Source: an uncultured Bacteroides sp.
GTDB taxonomy: Bacteria; Bacteroidota; Bacteroidia; Bacteroidales; Bacteroidaceae
DNA length: 64,000 bases
Reading direction: 5' to 3'
Assembly (NCBI GenBank): GCA_949289295.1
Contig: CASENM010000024.1
Span: forward strand, 1 to 64,000
Under the pieces are notes generated by a model. It was not told the origin of the DNA, ran no database searches, and worked only from the letters and a program-made list of their open reading frames with translations. Shown in pieces: positions 27,797 to 37,181 of this stretch. Each line of letters opens with the position of its first letter. Within the stretch, counting starts at the first letter, position 1. Position numbers and translations under genes: made by a program.

Positions 27797-28822
27797 TCAC
27801 CGGACGGGCAACAAATTGAACTTAGTCCTTCTCAGCACTTTCGACTGCCACAATATGCTGAACAGTGCACGTTCAGGAATATCTTCCACTACCGTCTGAC
27901 GAAGATTCTCATTCCTGACAGACTCATAAAGCGGACGCATCCGCCTGAAATCATGCCGCGCCTGCATCACAGCTTTACAATTCGCCCTATCGCCCTTCAC
28001 CAGGAAAACGAAAGCCGCCACGTAATCGAGCAGACTGCGGACACGCATTACAGAAGTCATTTCCAACTCCGGAAGGTTCTTATACAGCATCAGCAGGTTG
28101 TTCCGGAAATTGAGATAAGTCTTGTGGGGATTCTCCCTTTTCAAAGTTGCTCCTCCCACATGATAAACCCTGCTTTCCGGCACACAAGCCAGTTTATAAC
28201 CACGGCTATTCAGGCGCCAGCAGAAATCGATTTCCTCCATGTGGGCAAAAAAACGGCTGTCCAGTCCACCCGTATCTTTATATATGTCCAGACGGACCAT
28301 CAGTGCAGCACCCGTCGCCCAGAACACGGAAACCGGAGTGTCATATTGCCCTGCGTCTTTCTCTACCTTATCTAAAATGCGTCCTCTACAAAAAGGATAT
28401 CCATAGCGGTCTATAAAACCGCCCGCCGCACCAGCATACTCAAACATCTCCCGACGGCTATAGCTCAATATCTTTGGCTGGCATGCCGCCACCTGCGGAT
28501 GAACATCCATATATTTCTCCAAAGCAGCAAGCCAACCTTCGGTCACTTCCACATCACTGTTGAGCAACACCACATATTCGGCCTTCACCTCCTGCAAAGC
28601 CCGGTTATATCCTTCCGCAAAACCATAGTTACGGTCCAGGCAGACCAGCCTTACCGAAGGGAACTCTTTCCGAACCATCTCACACGAAGAATCGGTAGAG
28701 GCATTGTCAGCCACACAGACCTCCACATCGTCTCTCTCTGAAAAAGTCACGACGGAAGGCAGGAAGCGCCGAAGCATTTCCGCGCCGTTCCAGTTCAATA
28801 TCACAACAGATATTTTTTTCAT
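27797..28822 (-). CDS. Family 2 glycosyltransferase
   Basis: 341 residues. The GT-A fold is clear: VVILNWNGAEMLRRFLPSV at the start, CVADNASTDSS, then LLNSDVEVTEGWL carrying the acidic metal-binding motif. Later WATGAALMVRLDIYKDTGGLD and FAHMEEIDFCWRLNSRGYKL match rhamnosyltransferase-like GT2 enzymes. It transfers a sugar from a nucleotide donor, probably in surface polysaccharide assembly; donor and acceptor are unknown. It starts 9 bases after mtaB and is co-transcribed with it. Confidence 0.88.
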   Translation of the reverse strand: MKKISVVILNWNGAEMLRRFLPSVVTFSERDDVEVCVADNASTDSSCEMVRKEFPSVRLVCLDRNYGFAEGYNRALQEVKAEYVVLLNSDVEVTEGWLAALEKYMDVHPQVAACQPKILSYSRREMFEYAGAAGGFIDRYGYPFCRGRILDKVEKDAGQYDTPVSVFWATGAALMVRLDIYKDTGGLDSRFFAHMEEIDFCWRLNSRGYKLACVPESRVYHVGGATLKRENPHKTYLNFRNNLLMLYKNLPELEMTSVMRVRSLLDYVAAFVFLVKGDRANCKAVMQARHDFRRMRPLYESVRNENLRQTVVEDIPERALFSILWQSKVLRRTKFNLLPVR

Positions 28823-28831
28823 ACCTATTTA

Positions 28832-30148
28832 TTATATGGCAAACCCTTTCAGCGAAGTCCCGTCATCATTGAAATCTCCCAAACGAACCTTTATCAGATG
28901 ATTGTCGAGACTGTCATCGTGTGCCAACTCCACACGAATATAATTTTCCGTAAATCCGTGCATCGCCACACCCGGCTTCGCTTTTTCCATCAGCACCTCT
29001 GCCTCCTGCCCCACGTGACTTGCATAGAAATCATGGAGTTTCCGATCAGACAAAGCCAGCAACAGTTGGCTACGACGATGTTTTTCTTCAGGACTTACTA
29101 CATAATCAATCTTCAACGCTTGGGTTCCGGGACGCTCCGAGTAACTGAACACATGTAACTGGGTCACATCAAGCCCCTCTATGAAACGATAAGCCCGATC
29201 AAAATATTCAGCAGTCTCTCCACGTGTACCGACCATCACATCCACTCCGATGAAAGCATCCGGCATCAGACGCTTCACGGTCTCTATTTTCTTTGCGAAA
29301 AATGCTGTATCGTAACGCCGGCGCATCAGTTTCAACACCTCATCACATCCGGCCTGCAACGGAATATGGAAATGGGGCATGAAACGTTTGGAACCGGCCA
29401 CAAACTCAATGATTTCATCCGTCAGAAGATTCGGTTCAATAGAAGAAATACGATAACGCTCGATACCGTCCACTTCATCAAGAGCTTTTACCAGATTGAA
29501 AAAGTTCTCTCCTGTCGATTTGCCGAAATCACCGATATTCACCCCCGTGAGCACAATCTCTTTTCCGCCCTCCTCGGCAACCTGACACGCCTGAGCCACC
29601 AAATCCTCAACCCTTCCATTTCGACTTCTTCCACGTGCAAACGGTATCGTACAATAGGAACAAAAATAATCACAGCCATCCTGTACTTTCAGGAAATAAC
29701 GAGTACGGTCACCCCGCGAACACGAAGGAGAAAAAGTCCGTATATCCTTCACAGCCGTCGTAACAGCCTCCCCATGTCCTTTCTTCTCAAGATTCACAAG
29801 ATAATCCATTATATTCCCCTTCTGCTCGGCACCCAGCACCAAATCCACCCCTTCAATATCAGCCACCTGCCCCGGCTTGAGCTGAGCATAACAGCCTGTC
29901 ACTACGACAAAAGCATCCGGATGCTGCCGGACTAGCTTATGAATAGCCTGACGGCATTTTTTGTCTGCCATCTCCGTCACAGAGCAGGTATTTATGATGC
30001 AGATATCAGCGTTCTCTCCTTTCCGTGCGGTACGTACTCCAGCCTCCTTCAACATCTTGCCTATCGAAGAAGTCTCGGCAAAGTTGAGTTTACACCCTAA
30101 CGTATAATATACAGCTACCTTATTCTGAAAAACAGTTGTATCAACCAT
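28832..30148 (-). CDS. mtaB: tRNA (N6-threonylcarbamoyladenosine37-C2)-methylthiotransferase MtaB
   Basis: A radical-SAM enzyme that converts t6A37 of tRNA to ms2t6A. 438 residues. The N-terminal cluster ligands are Cys19 (LGCKLNFAE), Cys55 (INTCSVT) and Cys86 (TGCYAQ). The radical-SAM motif CxxxCxxC is Cys159, Cys163 and Cys166 (GCDYFCSYCTIPFARG). A TRAM-like C-terminus follows. GCKLN rather than GCQMN at the first Cys favours MtaB over MiaB. A -7 box TAACTTTG (30186-30179, minus strand) lies about 31 bases before the start. Confidence 0.94.
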   Translation of the reverse strand: MVDTTVFQNKVAVYYTLGCKLNFAETSSIGKMLKEAGVRTARKGENADICIINTCSVTEMADKKCRQAIHKLVRQHPDAFVVVTGCYAQLKPGQVADIEGVDLVLGAEQKGNIMDYLVNLEKKGHGEAVTTAVKDIRTFSPSCSRGDRTRYFLKVQDGCDYFCSYCTIPFARGRSRNGRVEDLVAQACQVAEEGGKEIVLTGVNIGDFGKSTGENFFNLVKALDEVDGIERYRISSIEPNLLTDEIIEFVAGSKRFMPHFHIPLQAGCDEVLKLMRRRYDTAFFAKKIETVKRLMPDAFIGVDVMVGTRGETAEYFDRAYRFIEGLDVTQLHVFSYSERPGTQALKIDYVVSPEEKHRRSQLLLALSDRKLHDFYASHVGQEAEVLMEKAKPGVAMHGFTENYIRVELAHDDSLDNHLIKVRLGDFNDDGTSLKGFAI

Positions 30149-30178
30149 AAACTTTGTCTACTTTATTCATATAGACTG

Positions 30179-30186
30179 CAAAGTTA
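30179..30186 (-). promoter_or_regulatory. -7 box of mtaB
   Basis: Minus-strand TAACTTTG followed by CAG, an exact TAnnTTTG match upstream of mtaB. Confidence 0.55.
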
Positions 30187-30344
30187 TACATTATTTACGA
30201 TTCATTTCTATAGGAAAAAATTTTTATTTTGCAAAGAAGAAAAATTATATTTAAAAACATATTGATTATCAATATCATATATTCTACAACATATTTTTTC
30301 GAAAAAAAGTAAGTACAGAGAGAACAACATATTAAAAAACTCTA

Positions 30345-30352
30345 TATCTTTG
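30345..30352 (+). promoter_or_regulatory. -7 box of the small lipoprotein gene
   Basis: TATCTTTG followed by CAACG, an exact match to the Bacteroides -7 consensus, 54 bases before the start codon. The upstream region is extremely AT-rich, a feature of strong promoters in this group. Confidence 0.65.
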
Positions 30353-30406
30353 CAACGTTTTAAAAGAACAACATCATAAGTATTACAGATTTAAAAGCAA
30401 AAGAAA

Positions 30407-30601
30407 ATGAAAAAATTAGTATTTTTGTTCGTAGCATTTGCTGCTGTATCTTTCGCTTCTTGCGGTAACAAAGCAGCTAACAATGAAAGTGCAGCTGACT
30501 CTGCATCAGTAGAAACAGTAGAAGAAGCAGCTCCGGCTGTTGATACAACTGCAGTAAATGACACTGCAGCAACTGGTGACTCTGCAGTTGTAGCAAAATA
30601 A
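30407..30601 (+). CDS. Small acidic lipoprotein
   Basis: 64 residues: MKKLVFLFVAFAAVSFASC gives a lipobox with Cys19, leaving a mature peptide of about 46 residues. The mature part is almost entirely Ala, Val, Thr, Ser, Asp and Glu with no aromatic residue, so it is probably an unstructured acidic tail on the membrane. It has a strong promoter and a tight terminator, hence is likely abundant. I know no function for it. Confidence 0.8.
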   Translation: MKKLVFLFVAFAAVSFASCGNKAANNESAADSASVETVEEAAPAVDTTAVNDTAATGDSAVVAK

Positions 30602-30623
30602 TCTCGGACAATAGAGAGAATTG

Positions 30624-30657
30624 AAAGTCTGTAAGCCTCAGCCTACAGACTTTTTTT
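30624..30657 (+). terminator. Terminator of the small lipoprotein gene
   Basis: AAAGTCTGTA pairs with TACAGACTTT around a 10-base loop, followed directly by a T run. Confidence 0.85.
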
Positions 30658-30691
30658 ATGCCCATACGTTTCTTATCCCATCATGGATAAA

Positions 30692-30770
30692 AACAAAAGG
30701 CACGGAAACACAGAGCATATATATCGAAGTTCCAATATACAGAGAGTTCTGTGTCTTCGTGCCTTTTGTT
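30692..30770. repeat. Second palindrome of the GTGTCTCTGTGCC type
   Basis: AACAAAAGGCACGGAAACAC (left) pairs with GTGTCTTCGTGCCTTTTGTT (right); 21 of 24 positions match over the full arms. It resembles the repeat at 21734-21817. It lies between the small lipoprotein gene and the convergent end of PUL 2. Confidence 0.7.
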
Positions 30771-30796
30771 CAACCGGCAACCGGATATGTCTTACA

Positions 30797-32344
30797 TCAT
30801 TTCTCGGAAGCCCACTCTTTCGCACCCTGCTCCTTCAGCTTGGCAGTAAATGCCTCAGCCTTTTCAGCGGCATCCTTTTCATCCTCAGGACTTGCAAAAG
30901 CATGTTTATAACCTTTCACCACATTCCATTCACCACGGGTAAAGTCAGGGAAAGCAACCGGAGCGCATCCGTTATCCATGGACAGTTCGCCCAATTCTGC
31001 CAGACAGCACCATTCAGCCAAGTCATATACGTCCATATCCAACGGAAGTCCGTTCTGCAGGCAATAAACCAGACGGCAATCCATGATAAAGTCCATACCA
31101 CCATGTCCGCCTACCTCTTTTGCCATTTCACCGTATTTCTTCAGAATAGGATGCTGATATTTCTTCACCAACGCTTCCATCTCTGCTTTCGGCAAGAAAC
31201 TATGTGCACTCAAGTCATCCACTTTCGGCTGCACGCCCGATGCATTCAACTGGTCGCCCCCCAAAGCATATCCTTCTATCGGATACTTGTTGGCAAATCC
31301 TTTTGTTCCGGTCAACTGATACAGACGGTTATAAGGCTGGGGAGTCATTACATCATGCTGGATTTCAATCACCTTACCGTTTTCTGTACGAATCAGCGTA
31401 GTAGTATGGTCACCGTTACGGAAATTGTTGCAAGTAGAATCTGTACGCTCTTCCACCAGTTCTTTTCCAACAATCGACTTCGTATCCATAGCAACCAACG
31501 TCTTCATACGGTCACCACGGTGAATATTCAAAGCTTGAGCCACAGGGCCAAGTCCATGAGTGGCATACACATCACCACGATGGCGCATATTATAGTCAAG
31601 ACGCCATCCCAGCTTGTCGTCTTCACCGTTCTTCCAATAATGATCCCAGAACTCATCCAAATTATGGATATAAGCACCCTGAGCACGGATTACTTCACCG
31701 AAAACTCCCTGCTGAGCCATATTCAGAGTGTTCATCTCAAACCAGTCATAGCAGCAGTTTTCAAGAATAAAGCAATGCTTGCGGGTTGTTTCGCTCAAGT
31801 TGATCAGTGTCCAGCATTCCTCAAGATTCATGGCAGAAGGCACCTCGATAGCCACATGTTTCCCGTTTTCCAACGCACACTTGGCAATGGGGAAATGATG
31901 CATCCAGTCGGCAGCAATGTAGACCAAATCAATATCCTCACGCTTACACAACTCCTCGTATCCTTTTTCACCTGAATAGACAGCCGCTTTCGGCAACGAC
32001 GCTTTTTTCAGGAACTCCTGACATTTCTCCGCACGCTCTTCCTCATAGTCGCAAAGAGCTACGACCTGTGTTCCAGGAATATGCGTAAAACGTTCAACCG
32101 CTCCAGGGCCACGCATACCCAGACCTACAAATCCGACACGCACAACTTCCAGTTTCGGAGCTGTCAGTCCCAACACACTCTTCTGACCTTCCGGACGCTG
32201 AGGAGTTTCAACGACAATTGTTCCTTTGTTCCACGTCCACTGCGTTCCATGCTCATTCACTTGCACAGCGGACTCCTGTTGGGTTGAACAAGCGCACAAA
32301 AAGGCTACGCAAGTCCCCATCAACAATGCTTTAAAATTTCTCAT
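30797..32344 (-). CDS. GH109-like Gfo/Idh/MocA-family lipoprotein
   Basis: 515 residues from the ATG at 32344 (MRNFKALLMGTCVAFLCACS, lipobox Cys19); the longer frame would run into the GH2 gene and spoil the signal peptide. A Rossmann NAD-binding domain opens VRVGFVGLGMRGPGAVERF. The catalytic-domain segments GWRLDYNMRHRGDVYATHGLGP and VGGHGGMDF match GH109, whose members use a tightly bound NAD+ to hydrolyse glycosides such as alpha-N-acetylgalactosaminides. Activity here is not proven by sequence. It is the last gene of PUL 2 and starts 40 bases after the GH2 stop codon. Confidence 0.85.
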   Translation of the reverse strand: MRNFKALLMGTCVAFLCACSTQQESAVQVNEHGTQWTWNKGTIVVETPQRPEGQKSVLGLTAPKLEVVRVGFVGLGMRGPGAVERFTHIPGTQVVALCDYEEERAEKCQEFLKKASLPKAAVYSGEKGYEELCKREDIDLVYIAADWMHHFPIAKCALENGKHVAIEVPSAMNLEECWTLINLSETTRKHCFILENCCYDWFEMNTLNMAQQGVFGEVIRAQGAYIHNLDEFWDHYWKNGEDDKLGWRLDYNMRHRGDVYATHGLGPVAQALNIHRGDRMKTLVAMDTKSIVGKELVEERTDSTCNNFRNGDHTTTLIRTENGKVIEIQHDVMTPQPYNRLYQLTGTKGFANKYPIEGYALGGDQLNASGVQPKVDDLSAHSFLPKAEMEALVKKYQHPILKKYGEMAKEVGGHGGMDFIMDCRLVYCLQNGLPLDMDVYDLAEWCCLAELGELSMDNGCAPVAFPDFTRGEWNVVKGYKHAFASPEDEKDAAEKAEAFTAKLKEQGAKEWASEK

Positions 32345-32384
32345 GTCTCTACTATTTATTATATTTAAAATTAATGATAATCCA

Positions 32385-34499
32385 TCACCAGCCGGCATGT
32401 TCCTGCTCGTTCACATACGTGTCGGCAGCCCTTCCCCGTTCACCGTCATATATCCATTCTATCTCATCTGTATATTCCTTGTTGCCTATACGGACCACCG
32501 CCTTCACACTGTTCCTGCCCTCTTCAAGGATCACCTTATCCCAGACATAATGCACACTTGTATATCCTTGACGCATCCCTTCCAGTTTTTTCCCGTTAAG
32601 ATACACTACGGGGACACCTATATTGGAATATACTGTGACAGACGTCTGTTTTTTCTCACGGTCAACATTACGGCGTTGAGTCAAATAAAGAACAGGCTCT
32701 TTACTCCAGTTCGCCTTATACCAGAAATAAGAGTCTTTCTTTATTTTCCGGTCAAAGGTAACTAATCCTTTTAAATTACGTGCAGAAACTCCTCCTCTTT
32801 TCCACATCGGAACCGCAAAATCAAACATATTCCACAAATAAGAAGCAATAATATAAGGATGTTCGGCGATGACACTCCACTGATATTCGTGAGTTTTAGT
32901 CTGAAATGTTTCCGGATAGAAGGGCTTTCCCCAATTCAGTGCATCACCCAATATCTCCGTCTGATGATCCAAATTCGCATCCGCCCCATACTCCGTCAAC
33001 ATAAGACGCTGCCATGGATAATCTTTTTCAAGCTGCTCCACCCAAGGCAATATATCCTGAATTTTTTTCTCATACCAGCCGAAATAACGGTTCATCCCCT
33101 GAATATCCGTATTCAGGTTCACCGGATGCTCCGCATGCCCGTAACCGTTGACTGCGGCAGTAAAACGGCCCGGATCTTCTGTCTTACACAAATCATGAAG
33201 CGATTGGGTCAAAGCAGCTGTGTATTCATGAGGATGATACACTTCATTATGAATTCCCCACACATATATGGAAGGATGATTGAAGCTTTGACGAATCAGT
33301 TCACGCATCTGCTGATGTGCATTCTCCCATTCATAACCTGTCACACGGTTCACAAACGGAATTTCCGCCCAAATAATCAGGCCCAATGTATCACAGCGGG
33401 AATAGATATAATCAGACTGTTGATAATGTGCGAAACGGACTGTAGTCGCACCTATGTCCATAATGGCAGCCAAATCAAAATCATGCTCCTTGTTCGTCAG
33501 GGCACTTCCCAGTCCCAACCAGTCCTGATGACGCGTCACACCATACATCGGATATTTCTCTCCGTTCAGGAAGAACCCCTTCCCCGCCACAATTTCATAT
33601 TTACGGATACCCAAAGGCTGCACCACTTCATCAAGCATCTTGTCTCCCTCGAACAAACGGGAAACTACTTTATAAAGGTAAGGGTCCTTCCGTCCATTCC
33701 ATAAATGCGGATTATTCAGCTTAAAGGATGAACTATAACTTTGAGTACCCTGCGGAGTCAGTTCAAAAGTCTGGCTGTGCTTTTTTACCAGTTTGCCGTC
33801 CGCATCGTAAACGGCATTCTCAAGCCGCAAAGGCACAGGAGCCAATGTCGCATTATCAATCTTGACCTTCACTGCCACTTCTGCCGATTTCCGGGACACA
33901 TTCTTCTGCGTGATATACACACCGGCAGACGCACAATCATTCACAACGATACTGCATGGTTCCGTTACCACCAGCCACACAGGACGATAGATCCCCCCAT
34001 ACACACCGAACAGGCTATGGTTGACCGGAATTACATCCGGACGGGCCATATTGTCTGCCTTCACTATGATTTCGTTCTCCTTTCCCCATTTGATTTGAGG
34101 ACCAAGTTCACAGACAAAAGCAGAATAAGCGCCTTTATGTGTCCCTGCCAGATAACCATTGATGTACACCTCCGCACATGCGCCCACACCTTCAAACCGA
34201 AGGAACACACGTTTTCCTCTCATCGTTTCCGGGAAAACGAAATGCTTGCGATAGTAAGCTTCTCCCTCGTAAAAAGAAGCCGCTTCCTTCTGCATGTCAT
34301 CCGCATTCCAGGTATGAGGCACGGAGACTCGTTCCCATTCTCCATCCCACATCCGGACCGTTTTCAATGCATTCTCAGGGAAAGGGCCTTTCTTGAACTC
34401 CCACCCTTCGTTAAACGGAATCACCTCACGCGCAGATACAGCCTGAAAGACCGACAAGCATACGCATATTATCAATTGATACAATATATTCTTTTTCAT
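32385..34499 (-). CDS. GH2 glycoside hydrolase (beta-galactosidase-like)
   Basis: 704 residues with a signal peptide ending near VSA-23. The domains are jelly-roll (about 25-180), Ig-like (185-300) and TIM barrel (300-590), then a short Ig-like tail. The acid/base is Glu419 in WGIHNEVYH and the nucleophile Glu503 in MLTEYGAD. VPHTWNADD and GIYRPVWL are typical of the family. It is shorter than LacZ and matches the compact exported GH2 enzymes of Bacteroides PULs. The linkage could be beta-galactoside, or another beta-glycoside known in GH2. It precedes the GH109-like gene. Confidence 0.9.
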   Translation of the reverse strand: MKKNILYQLIICVCLSVFQAVSAREVIPFNEGWEFKKGPFPENALKTVRMWDGEWERVSVPHTWNADDMQKEAASFYEGEAYYRKHFVFPETMRGKRVFLRFEGVGACAEVYINGYLAGTHKGAYSAFVCELGPQIKWGKENEIIVKADNMARPDVIPVNHSLFGVYGGIYRPVWLVVTEPCSIVVNDCASAGVYITQKNVSRKSAEVAVKVKIDNATLAPVPLRLENAVYDADGKLVKKHSQTFELTPQGTQSYSSSFKLNNPHLWNGRKDPYLYKVVSRLFEGDKMLDEVVQPLGIRKYEIVAGKGFFLNGEKYPMYGVTRHQDWLGLGSALTNKEHDFDLAAIMDIGATTVRFAHYQQSDYIYSRCDTLGLIIWAEIPFVNRVTGYEWENAHQQMRELIRQSFNHPSIYVWGIHNEVYHPHEYTAALTQSLHDLCKTEDPGRFTAAVNGYGHAEHPVNLNTDIQGMNRYFGWYEKKIQDILPWVEQLEKDYPWQRLMLTEYGADANLDHQTEILGDALNWGKPFYPETFQTKTHEYQWSVIAEHPYIIASYLWNMFDFAVPMWKRGGVSARNLKGLVTFDRKIKKDSYFWYKANWSKEPVLYLTQRRNVDREKKQTSVTVYSNIGVPVVYLNGKKLEGMRQGYTSVHYVWDKVILEEGRNSVKAVVRIGNKEYTDEIEWIYDGERGRAADTYVNEQEHAGW

Positions 34500-34524
34500 C
34501 CCATTGCAAACTTACAAAATTAAA

Positions 34525-35634
34525 CTATTCAAGCAACATTCTGTACTGACAACCTGCCATTAAAAATGCGCCCACTCCATATACTTCAGTCATTTCACGG
34601 GTCACTGTCCGAGGGTCAGCTCCAATCGGCTGTACATAACCGAGTTTTCCGTCTATTTCCACAGCGTCAGTCAATGCCTTCCATCCTTTTTCCACCACCG
34701 GCATGAACCTGGCTTCATCCAACAAACCCATATTGATACCATACGCCAAAGCATATACAATGAATCCGGTCGCACTGGTTTCAGGCGAAGGATAAGAGTC
34801 CGGATCCAGCAAGCTGGCATGCCAATAACCGTCAGGGCTTTGCAATCCAGACAAACGTGCGGACAATTCCACAAACAAATCTTCATAAAATTTACGGGAA
34901 CCATCCTGCGGCGACAGCACTTTCAGAATTTCAACCAGGCCGGCTACAACCCAAGCGTTCCCTCTTCCCCAGAAAACCTTCATCCCATTCGCCTCCCGCT
35001 GGTTGAAATACCGGCGGTCACGGTAAAACAAACGTTCCTTCTTGTCGAAAAGATACTCGTAGGTAGCCTTGTATTCCCTGTTCAAGAAATCAAGATATTT
35101 TCTGTCTCCCGTCAATGCATAAAGTTTTGCATATACAGGAGGGGCCATGAACAGGGCATCACACCAGGACCAACGGTCAAGCGTCTCCCACTTTCCATAA
35201 TCCAGTTCAAGAGTTGTTCTTGCCGGATGTTCCACAATCCAATTTGCGCGTGCCATGACAGGGGCTATCATCTTTTCATCACCATATTTTATATACAAGT
35301 CAATGAAAGGTTGCCCCACTGCAATAAAGTCAGCATGATACATCCATTTCCCCACTTGAAAATGATTCCGTTTACCGATACGGAGCAACCAGCGATAATA
35401 TGAATCGTCTCCATTTTCCTTCTCGGACAATTCGGCCCAGTCAATCATGCCCATATACAAAGCAGCATGTGTCCAGTCCAAATCATCATGTTCAGTGCCG
35501 TCATTAGGATGGGCAATCTGCCAATCGGCCACACGTTTCATTATTTCTGTCACATCATCCTTTTCAGTCGTCTTTTGTGCAGACAGACCACATGCCCATA
35601 CACAGGAAAGGACTGCCAAAAGTAATGTTTTCAT
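34525..35634 (-). CDS. GH105 unsaturated glucuronyl/galacturonyl hydrolase-like protein
   Basis: 369 residues with a signal peptide ending at LSA-19. The (alpha/alpha)6 barrel of GH105/GH88 is indicated by DWTHAALYMGM, RWSWCDALFMAPPVYAKL with its Asp, and VFWGRGNAWVVAGLVEIL near residue 225. These enzymes remove 4,5-unsaturated uronic acid from the ends of lyase products, usually of pectin. No polysaccharide lyase is seen in this PUL, so another source of the unsaturated sugar, or a different activity, must be assumed. Two bases short of 30 separate it from GH29 upstream. Confidence 0.88.
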   Translation of the reverse strand: MKTLLLAVLSCVWACGLSAQKTTEKDDVTEIMKRVADWQIAHPNDGTEHDDLDWTHAALYMGMIDWAELSEKENGDDSYYRWLLRIGKRNHFQVGKWMYHADFIAVGQPFIDLYIKYGDEKMIAPVMARANWIVEHPARTTLELDYGKWETLDRWSWCDALFMAPPVYAKLYALTGDRKYLDFLNREYKATYEYLFDKKERLFYRDRRYFNQREANGMKVFWGRGNAWVVAGLVEILKVLSPQDGSRKFYEDLFVELSARLSGLQSPDGYWHASLLDPDSYPSPETSATGFIVYALAYGINMGLLDEARFMPVVEKGWKALTDAVEIDGKLGYVQPIGADPRTVTREMTEVYGVGAFLMAGCQYRMLLE

Positions 35635-35660
35635 CGAAATTACTGTTTTCAGGTGTTACA

Positions 35661-37112
35661 TCAAGTCAACGCATCACGATACTTGTCAGACGAGCCGGAA
35701 GTTTCCTCAACCTGCAACCGGACAACAAATGGTTCTCCCGGATCAGAAACGGGCATCCCGACGTTGTATTCGTTCCGTGCAGTTTCTGTCACTTTCAAGT
35801 TCTCACCCTTTCCGGTCATGACAGCACCCGTTATCTTTATGCCCTGAGGAACATTCACCGTAAGGTTTCCGGAGTATGGCGGATTGAACACGACCATATA
35901 AACAGACCTGCCTTTACGGGTGTAATATCCCCACGACTGCTTTTTCCATCCGGCATAATCACATCCGTAAACACATTCGCCATACTTCTTCATCCATTTC
36001 CCCACAGCCTCAGCCATGAGCTTTTCCTCCCGCCTGAAATCCCCGTCGGGTTGAGGGCCGAAATTGACTGCCATGTTTCCTCCCATCGAAACAGCATGTA
36101 CAATACGTTCAATCACCTCTACCGGATTTTTCACATAGCTCAAAGACCAGTCTTTATGATACCCCCATTGATTCTCGGGCAATGTCATGCAAGCCTCCCA
36201 GTCCCAACGGGTCACTTTCAAATCCTTTACCGGATCAGGCAGACGACGTTCGTAACCAGATTCATAATCACCCATCAGATGCCCGTTGCTGTCAAAATGA
36301 CGTTTGCCGAAATCGTCCGCACGCAACCGGCTGTTGACTGTTACCCCGGGAAGAAGCTCTTTCAGCATTTTTTCCACATGCGCCGTCCACCATCCGTTTT
36401 CTTTGATACTGGCATCCCAAGTCCCGTCAAACCAAAAGTCCTTCACTGTCGGATAACGGGAAGCCAATTCTTTCAGCTGATTGTCCGTAAATTCCAGGAA
36501 ACGCATGAAAGCCTTTTCGTCTTCTTCTGTCTTGATGGATGAACGATAGTCCGGATGACTCCAGTCCATTACCGAAAAATAGAAATGTACGTCGATTCCC
36601 TCGTCATTATACGCCTTCACCAATTCACCCAATATGTCTTTTTTATAAGGTGTATACTCTACCGTATTCTTTGTATATTTACTGGGCCACAGACAAAACC
36701 CTTCGTGATGTTTGGTCGTAATCTTCACATATTTCACCCCCATTTCCCTGGCCATCCTCGCCCATTTCCGGGCATCAAACTTTTGAGGATTCCATCGGTC
36801 CATCAGTTTCAGCCATTCGCCAGAAGGCACATCCGCCCACGCTTTCAGCCACTCGGCGGCCCCAGGATATACTTTTCCGTTCCATTCACCTCCAGGAATG
36901 GCATACAATCCCCAATGGACAAACGCCCCCAGCCTGTTATCTCTGAAACGTTTCATTGCAGCATCCTGACGCTTTCCCAGACGGTCGGCCCCATACGACA
37001 GCTGAATTTCCTGTTCGGCCGGCAAAGGCTTTGAATGCGTTTGGGCAGACAGTCCGGAAAACCCGCCCAGACAAACCATAAACAAACTTATCAATGTGTG
37101 TTTCATAAGCAA
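35661..37112 (-). CDS. GH29 alpha-L-fucosidase
   Basis: 483 residues with a signal peptide ending near LSAQ-24. The family signatures are LGAFVHWGLYAIPGGEW (61-77), KYVKITTKHHEGFCLW (127-142), and the nucleophile Asp229 in FWFDGTWD. SMGGNMAVNFGPQPDGDF closes the barrel and a C-terminal beta-sandwich follows. It removes fucose from glycan ends in the periplasm. Linkage preference is not readable. It is the first enzyme gene after susD in PUL 2. Confidence 0.93.
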   Translation of the reverse strand: MLMKHTLISLFMVCLGGFSGLSAQTHSKPLPAEQEIQLSYGADRLGKRQDAAMKRFRDNRLGAFVHWGLYAIPGGEWNGKVYPGAAEWLKAWADVPSGEWLKLMDRWNPQKFDARKWARMAREMGVKYVKITTKHHEGFCLWPSKYTKNTVEYTPYKKDILGELVKAYNDEGIDVHFYFSVMDWSHPDYRSSIKTEEDEKAFMRFLEFTDNQLKELASRYPTVKDFWFDGTWDASIKENGWWTAHVEKMLKELLPGVTVNSRLRADDFGKRHFDSNGHLMGDYESGYERRLPDPVKDLKVTRWDWEACMTLPENQWGYHKDWSLSYVKNPVEVIERIVHAVSMGGNMAVNFGPQPDGDFRREEKLMAEAVGKWMKKYGECVYGCDYAGWKKQSWGYYTRKGRSVYMVVFNPPYSGNLTVNVPQGIKITGAVMTGKGENLKVTETARNEYNVGMPVSDPGEPFVVRLQVEETSGSSDKYRDALT

Positions 37113-37181
37113 TTGAATAATTCCGGCACCGGTTCCTTACGGAGTTCCGGCGCCGGAGAACCAAGAAAGAAATTATTAACC

